NCBI GenBank assembly: GCA_002314875.1
Contig: DCHS01000024.1
Coordinates: forward strand, 1-11,701
Reading direction: 5' to 3'
DNA from: Prevotellaceae bacterium UBA1746
Lineage (GTDB): Bacteria; Bacteroidota; Bacteroidia; Bacteroidales; Bacteroidaceae
DNA length: 11,701 nt
In this document: positions 8,163 to 11,701 of the stretch, one piece after another
How positions within the stretch are numbered: position 1 is the stretch's first letter
Layout: every line of letters starts with the position of its first letter
Notes under the pieces: generated by a model
What the model was told of the DNA's origin: nothing
The model's database searches: none
Seen by the model: only the letters and a program-made list of their open reading frames with translations
Program-made: the position numbers and the translations under genes

Positions 8163-8194
8163 TTTGGGTTATTCGCATCATTGTGTTATTTTTG
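8163..8194 (+). promoter_or_regulatory. Bacteroidota-type promoter for the Fic gene
   Basis: The -33 box TTTG (8163-8166) and -7 box TATTTTTG (8187-8194, a full match to TAnnTTTG) are separated by 20 bp, within the known spacing for this phylum. They lie 22 bp before the Fic ATG. This indicates that the Fic gene is transcribed separately from the R-M operon. The bases between the GH105 remnant and this promoter (8109-8162) show nothing else I recognise. Confidence 0.65.
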
Positions 8195-8216
8195 GGACGA
8201 AAAATTATAATGCGAT

Positions 8217-9341
8217 ATGGCACCTCGATATATTTGGGAGCATACAGGATGGCCTGAGTTCAGATGGGATTCCGATAGCCTCATTAACCTTCTTTCAGAG
8301 GTCAGGAATCTCGAAGGGCGGATAGTGGGAATGATGAGTGGGCTTGGTTTTGACATGCAGAACAGTACGTCTCTTGATGTTATGACTGAGGATGTTTTAC
8401 GTTCGTCGGAAATAGAGGGCGTAATCCTTAATGCTGATATGGTCAGGTCGTCTGTCGCCCACCATCTTGGACTTGAATATGAAGGCCTGCCCGAGCCGGA
8501 TCATTACACCGAAGGAGTCGTTCAGGTTATGATTGACGCGGTCAGGTCCTGCAATCTGCCATTGACCGAACAACGGCTTTTCAATTGGCACGCAGCCCTG
8601 TTTCCTACAGGGAGGAGCGGAATATTTCAGATAACCGTTGCCTCATATCGAACGGGAGAGGAGCCTATGCAAGTTGTCTCCGGCGCACTAGGCAAAGAGA
8701 AGGTTCATTATCAGGCGCCGCCATCTGCAGATGTACCGGCAATGATGAACGCTTTCATTGACTGGGTGGAGAATGAGACAGAAACTGACCCCGTACTGAA
8801 GGCTGCAATCGCGCACTTATGGTTCGTTGTAATCCATCCGTTCGATGACGGAAACGGCCGACTTACCAGGACGATAACAGACATGCTTCTTTCTCGGGCT
8901 GATGGTATATCTCACCGGTTCTACAGTATGTCTGCCGAAATACTGCATGAAAAAAAAGGGTACTATGAAATTCTTGAGAAGACAACATCAGGCTCTCCAG
9001 ACATTACTCTGTGGCTTCAATGGTTCCTTCATGCAATGAAAAAGGCTCTTGAGCATTCAGAGCGCACAGTCCTGAGAGTTGTCGCCAAAGCCTCGTTCTG
9101 GAGCCGCAATAGAGAGGTCGCTATGAATGAGAGACAGGTGAAAATTGTAAATAAACTTTGGGACGGGTTTGACGGCTATCTCACGTCTTCTAAGTGGGCA
9201 AAAATCACAAAGACATCACAGGCTACAGCTCTGCGTGATATTACTGATCTCATAGAGAAAGGAGTCCTTGTTTCGTCAGATAATAGCGGAAGAAGTACAC
9301 ATTATCTGCTGACAGATGATTCTATTTCTCAGGTCCATTAA
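8217..9341 (+). CDS. Fic-domain protein (DUF4172 plus Fic, class II-like), probable AMP-transferase
   Basis: A 374-residue Fic protein; the family transfers AMP (or another nucleotide moiety) from a nucleotide to a hydroxyl side chain of target proteins. The N-terminal domain starts RYIWEHTGWPEFRWDSD, typical of DUF4172. The inhibitory motif SSEIEG at 63-68 fits (S/T)xxxE(G/N), placing it among Fic proteins with the inhibitory helix N-terminal in the same chain. The active site HPFDDGNGRLTR at 207-218 is complete, with H207 as base, D211 at the acidic (D/E) position of HPFx(D/E)GNGR, and R218. The C-terminal part (about 310-370) looks like a winged helix (ERQVKIVNKLW, then SSKWAKITKTSQATALRDIT). 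It has its own promoter, and an ATG at 8210 is out of frame. It is convergent with the GH105 gene and sits between the remnant and intact copies of the GH105 3' end. The target is unknown; a stand-alone regulator is likelier than a toxin because the inhibitory motif is built in. Confidence 0.93.
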   Translation: MAPRYIWEHTGWPEFRWDSDSLINLLSEVRNLEGRIVGMMSGLGFDMQNSTSLDVMTEDVLRSSEIEGVILNADMVRSSVAHHLGLEYEGLPEPDHYTEGVVQVMIDAVRSCNLPLTEQRLFNWHAALFPTGRSGIFQITVASYRTGEEPMQVVSGALGKEKVHYQAPPSADVPAMMNAFIDWVENETETDPVLKAAIAHLWFVVIHPFDDGNGRLTRTITDMLLSRADGISHRFYSMSAEILHEKKGYYEILEKTTSGSPDITLWLQWFLHAMKKALEHSERTVLRVVAKASFWSRNREVAMNERQVKIVNKLWDGFDGYLTSSKWAKITKTSQATALRDITDLIEKGVLVSSDNSGRSTHYLLTDDSISQVH

Positions 9342-9371
9342 CCTCCGACGGCCAGCCGCTGGTTTTCTGAA

Positions 9372-10694
9372 TTACTTGCGGGTGAGCTGCTCGTAGGCGC
9401 AGGCGGCCATGGTGAAGGCACCGATGGCTTTTCCTTCGTTCATGGTAATGAAAGTGTCACTTCCACAGAGATAATAGTTGATTGTTCCGCAGCGTGAAGG
9501 ATTCTTGGCCGGGCCAAGTCCGCAGGAGGCGCAACTCTGGAGAATGTTTATGCTGCCGTCGGGATTCTCTGTAATGAAATTTTCAAGAATCCCCTTGAAT
9601 GCCTTGCGTGCCACCTTGATGTAACTCTTTGGGAGCAGCCCAAGACTGATGCCCTTGCAATAGGCGTAGGTAAACATACTTGAGGCTGAGGATTCAAGAT
9701 AATTTGCCTGCGTACCGACATTATAGACTTTGCCGTTAATTGTATCACCCTTGCCGTCGCCCGTCACCTGGTCGTCGTACTGGAGCAACTGATACCAGCA
9801 TCCGCTCTTGTCCTGCCATTTTGCTACTCCTTTAGCAACCTGACGGAAAATCTCCAGCAGGTCTGGATAGTCGGGATGGTTCTTTGGCATAACAGCAAGA
9901 ACATCGACCAATGCAGCGAAATACCATCCCTCGCCACGGGCCCAGAAATTGGGGGAACAACCTTTATAGGGTTCATCCCTCTTTGCCCAGAAAGAATTCT
10001 CATCCGTTGGATTTGCCGACCATACATGATAGTTGAGCTCCACATCGCTGTCCCAGGTATATTTGTGTATAGTCTTGAACTGCAGAGCAATGTCAGCCCA
10101 GTCCTCTTTTGTACCCTCGCCGAAAGTCGCCTCGTAGCCTGCCAGAAAAGCGGCACCCATATACAGTCCGTCCAACCACATCTGGTCGGGATATCTGCCC
10201 TTATGGATGAAGCAGCCGGCACCAGGAAGCGGAGCCTGAATGCGGGTGTGATGGTTTTTAAGCTTGTCATACATGTAGGTTGCCGCCGCCTTGTATTTTT
10301 CTGCCGACTTTCCGTCTCCCTCCTCAAGGCTGAAGCGGTAAAGGTCGAAGAAAATCTTGCCGGCATTGATAGCGTCGATGTCGTTGTCGTGAATGTTCAA
10401 CGGCGCTGCCGCATCATCAGTCAGATGGCTGTCTGCATACTGCTTGGCAACCTGATAGTAGCTGTCAACATGGTACAAGCCGTATGTTTCGAGCATGCTC
10501 TTTGCTACCAGACCCGTCACGTAACCGAAGTTGGTATTGCTTAATGAAGTCGGATGTTCATTATTGTTGAATGTCTGGAGACTCAACGACTCAACCATGC
10601 GCTGAGAGTACGGTTTCTTTGTGTCCAACTGCGCATATACAGATATTGTACCGGACAGAAAGGCTATTGCGACAAGTGAAAAAAGATGTTTCAT
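9372..10694 (-). CDS. Secreted GH105 unsaturated glycuronyl (rhamnogalacturonyl) hydrolase
   Basis: A 440-residue glycoside hydrolase of family GH105 (YteR/GH88-like (alpha/alpha)6 barrel), which removes the unsaturated uronic acid left at the end of oligosaccharides by pectin-type lyases. A signal peptide is clear: MKHLFSLVAIAFLSGTISVY then A-Q, cleavage expected near residue 21, so it acts in the periplasm or outside. Family marks are MWLDGLYMG with the likely catalytic D175, WARGEGW at 251-257, and YLESSASSMF at 332-341. The cysteine-bearing C-terminal region (about 388-410) leads to the GSDTFITMNEG block. The gene is alone: convergent with the Fic gene (30 bp between stop codons) and divergent from fabD (63 bp between starts); no susC/susD or lyase genes are in view. 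Its 3' end is partly duplicated behind hsdR. The exact substrate could be another ulvan- or glycosaminoglycan-type uronide. Confidence 0.92.
   Translation of the reverse strand: MKHLFSLVAIAFLSGTISVYAQLDTKKPYSQRMVESLSLQTFNNNEHPTSLSNTNFGYVTGLVAKSMLETYGLYHVDSYYQVAKQYADSHLTDDAAAPLNIHDNDIDAINAGKIFFDLYRFSLEEGDGKSAEKYKAAATYMYDKLKNHHTRIQAPLPGAGCFIHKGRYPDQMWLDGLYMGAAFLAGYEATFGEGTKEDWADIALQFKTIHKYTWDSDVELNYHVWSANPTDENSFWAKRDEPYKGCSPNFWARGEGWYFAALVDVLAVMPKNHPDYPDLLEIFRQVAKGVAKWQDKSGCWYQLLQYDDQVTGDGKGDTINGKVYNVGTQANYLESSASSMFTYAYCKGISLGLLPKSYIKVARKAFKGILENFITENPDGSINILQSCASCGLGPAKNPSRCGTINYYLCGSDTFITMNEGKAIGAFTMAACAYEQLTRK
9396..9425. repeat. 30-bp exact direct repeat (partner 8055-8084)
   Basis: The longest identical stretch shared by the intact GH105 3' end and its remnant behind hsdR, in the same orientation, 1341 bp apart. 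The two copies bracket the Fic gene. Confidence 0.85.
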
Positions 10695-10726
10695 AGATTT
10701 GTTCTTTTATTGCCGGGTAAAAATAG

Positions 10727-10734
10727 TATTTTTG
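10727..10734 (+). promoter_or_regulatory. -7 promoter box for fabD
   Basis: TATTTTTG fits the Bacteroidota TAnnTTTG box exactly and lies 23 bp before the fabD ATG. The nearest upstream TTTG (10698-10701) is 25 bp away, wider than usual, so the -33 element is uncertain. On the other strand a 7-of-8 match (TATTTTTA, plus-strand 10718-10725) could serve the divergent GH105 gene. Confidence 0.5.
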
Positions 10735-10757
10735 CAACAAATATTAAAACATTTGAG

Positions 10758-11624
10758 ATGAAAGCATACGTATTTCCCGGACAAGGCGCCCAGTTCACAG
10801 GCATGGGCAAGGATTTCTACGACAACTCTGCTCTGGCACGCGACATGTTCAAGCAGGCCAACGAGATTCTTGGTTTCAATATTACCGAAATGATGTTTTC
10901 CGGTACGGCAGAAGACCTCCGCCAGACAAAAGTGACACAACCGGTAGTATTCATCCACTCAGTGATGGCTGCAAAGACTATGGGTTGCATGTATCAGCCC
11001 GACATGGTTGCCGGACATTCACTGGGTGAGTTTTCTGCTCTTTGTTTTGCCGGTGCCCTCTCTTTCGAAGACGGCCTGACGCTGGTATCGAAGCGTGCTA
11101 TGGCCATGCAGAAAGCCTGCGACATGCAGCAGGGCACAATGGCCGCTGTCGTGGGAGCTGCCGACGAACTGGTCGATGAGGTATGCAAGAGTATAGATAG
11201 CGATATCGTAGTTGCTGCTAATTTCAACAGTCCCGGCCAGGTGGTCATTTCAGGCACACTCTCCGGAATTGAGGCCGCCACAGTCAAGCTCAAGGAGGCC
11301 GGAGTAAAGAAAGTTCTTCCCCTCACAGTCGGCGGCGCTTTCCATTCACCTCTTATGGAACCTGCCCGCCAGGAACTTGCCGAGGCCATTGCCTCGACTT
11401 CGTTCTCAAAGCCAGTATGCCCTGTCTATCAGAACGTCGATGCACTTCCACATACCGACCCGGAAGAAATCAAAGCCAACCTTATGGCCCAGCTCACTTC
11501 TCCGGTCAGATGGACTGAGAGCGTTAAGAACATGATTACTGACGGAGCTGAAGAATTTTACGACTATGGTCCGGGACAGGTACTTCAGAACCTCATCACC
11601 CGAATACGCAAAAGCCTAGCCTGA
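10758..11624 (+). CDS. fabD: Malonyl-CoA:acyl carrier protein transacylase FabD
   Basis: A 288-residue cytoplasmic enzyme that moves malonyl from CoA to acyl carrier protein, the substrate-loading step of type II fatty acid synthesis. It opens with the family hallmark MKAYVFPGQGAQFTGMG. The nucleophile is S88 in GHSLGEFSAL, the conserved arginine is R113 in SKRAMAMQ, and the catalytic histidine is H196 in GAFHSPLM. QQGTM and NFNSPGQVVISG are also present. The start was set at 10758 because the family N-terminus begins there and the -7 promoter box is just upstream. The frame is open back to an ATG at 10686, but that would place the start before the promoter box and overlap the GH105 start codon. 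Length is close to the usual 290-310 residues. One base separates its stop from the next gene, so the two are probably co-transcribed. Confidence 0.97.
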   Translation: MKAYVFPGQGAQFTGMGKDFYDNSALARDMFKQANEILGFNITEMMFSGTAEDLRQTKVTQPVVFIHSVMAAKTMGCMYQPDMVAGHSLGEFSALCFAGALSFEDGLTLVSKRAMAMQKACDMQQGTMAAVVGAADELVDEVCKSIDSDIVVAANFNSPGQVVISGTLSGIEAATVKLKEAGVKKVLPLTVGGAFHSPLMEPARQELAEAIASTSFSKPVCPVYQNVDALPHTDPEEIKANLMAQLTSPVRWTESVKNMITDGAEEFYDYGPGQVLQNLITRIRKSLA

Positions 11625-11625
11625 T

Positions 11626-11701
11626 ATGCCCAAGCCAATCATTTACCAGCTGCTTCCGCGATACTTCGGGAATGAGTGCCGCAACCATGTACATAACGGT
11701 T
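11626..11701 (+). CDS. Probable GH13 alpha-amylase family protein (5' end only)
   Basis: An ATG one base after the fabD stop opens a frame that runs to the window edge. The 25 codons read MPKPIIYQLLPRYFGNECRN then HVHNG. The segment IIYQLLPRYFGN resembles the first beta strand of GH13 alpha-amylases (usually IYQ-x-x-PR-x-F). No signal peptide is visible, so an intracellular amylase would be expected. The call rests on this short motif only; no catalytic residues are in view. Confidence 0.6.
   Translation, partial: MPKPIIYQLLPRYFGNECRNHVHNG

Noticed and set aside
8026..8216. Classical att site or tRNA-type integration target behind hsdR
   Set aside because: No integrase or tRNA is present, and the repeat is gene-derived with 85% identity rather than an exact short duplication.
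8217..9341. Fic gene as the toxin of a toxin-antitoxin pair
   Set aside because: There is no small antitoxin gene beside it and the inhibitory motif is within the same protein.
9352..9366. Possible terminator: CCAG-CCG-CTGG followed by TTTT after the Fic gene
   Set aside because: The stem is only 4 bp and the T-run is short. It may contribute in this 30-bp convergent gap, but it is too weak to annotate.
9876..10544. Plus-strand 222-codon open frame
   Set aside because: It is fully antisense to the GH105 gene, which has a signal peptide and catalytic motifs; the plus-strand protein shows no recognisable domain.
10686..10757. N-terminal extension of FabD from the ATG at 10686
   Set aside because: It overlaps the GH105 start codon in antisense, lies before the -7 box, and adds 24 residues not seen in the family.
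10994..11389. Minus-strand 131-codon open frame
   Set aside because: It is antisense to fabD; its low-complexity Ala/Ser-rich composition is a by-product of fabD codon use.

Overview
This window looks like a chromosomal accessory locus from a member of the Bacteroidota, most likely the order Bacteroidales (Bacteroides, Prevotella or Muribaculaceae type); the genus cannot be fixed from the sequence. The clues are Bacteroidota-style promoter boxes (TTTG and TAnnTTTG) upstream of two genes, weak or absent Shine-Dalgarno sequences at most starts, a secreted GH105 unsaturated glycuronyl hydrolase, and a fabD gene that runs into what looks like a GH13 alpha-amylase.

Left part (1-8025): one dense plus-strand operon encoding a complete type I restriction-modification system, except that the 5' end of hsdM lies outside the window. 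The order is hsdM, a DUF1016/YhcG-family PD-(D/E)XK nuclease, hsdS, a RhuM-family protein, hsdR. Gaps between genes are only 3-11 bp, so the two non-core genes are probably co-transcribed with the R-M subunits. HsdM (methylation) and HsdS (sequence recognition) would form the methyltransferase, HsdR adds ATP-driven translocation and cleavage, and the nuclease and RhuM proteins are cargo of unknown role. Inside the DUF1016 gene lie three in-frame copies of a small perfect palindrome whose arms differ by compensatory base-pair changes; this is the most unusual signal in the window.

Junction (8026-8216): directly behind hsdR is a ~78-bp minus-strand remnant of the 3' end of a GH105 gene, about 85% identical over its last 72 bases to the end of the intact GH105 gene 1.34 kb to the right. 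The remnant and the intact 3' end form direct repeats around a Fic gene, which marks an island edge or a deletion/insertion scar. A good Bacteroidota promoter follows, in front of the Fic gene.

Right part (8217-11701): a Fic-domain protein with an N-terminal inhibitory motif and a C-terminal winged-helix-like segment; a convergent, secreted GH105 hydrolase; then, divergent from it, fabD (malonyl-CoA:ACP transacylase) and the first 25 codons of a probable alpha-amylase. This part looks like ordinary host chromosome. No tRNA, rRNA, CRISPR array, integrase or transposase was seen, and no gene-free stretch exceeds 300 bases.
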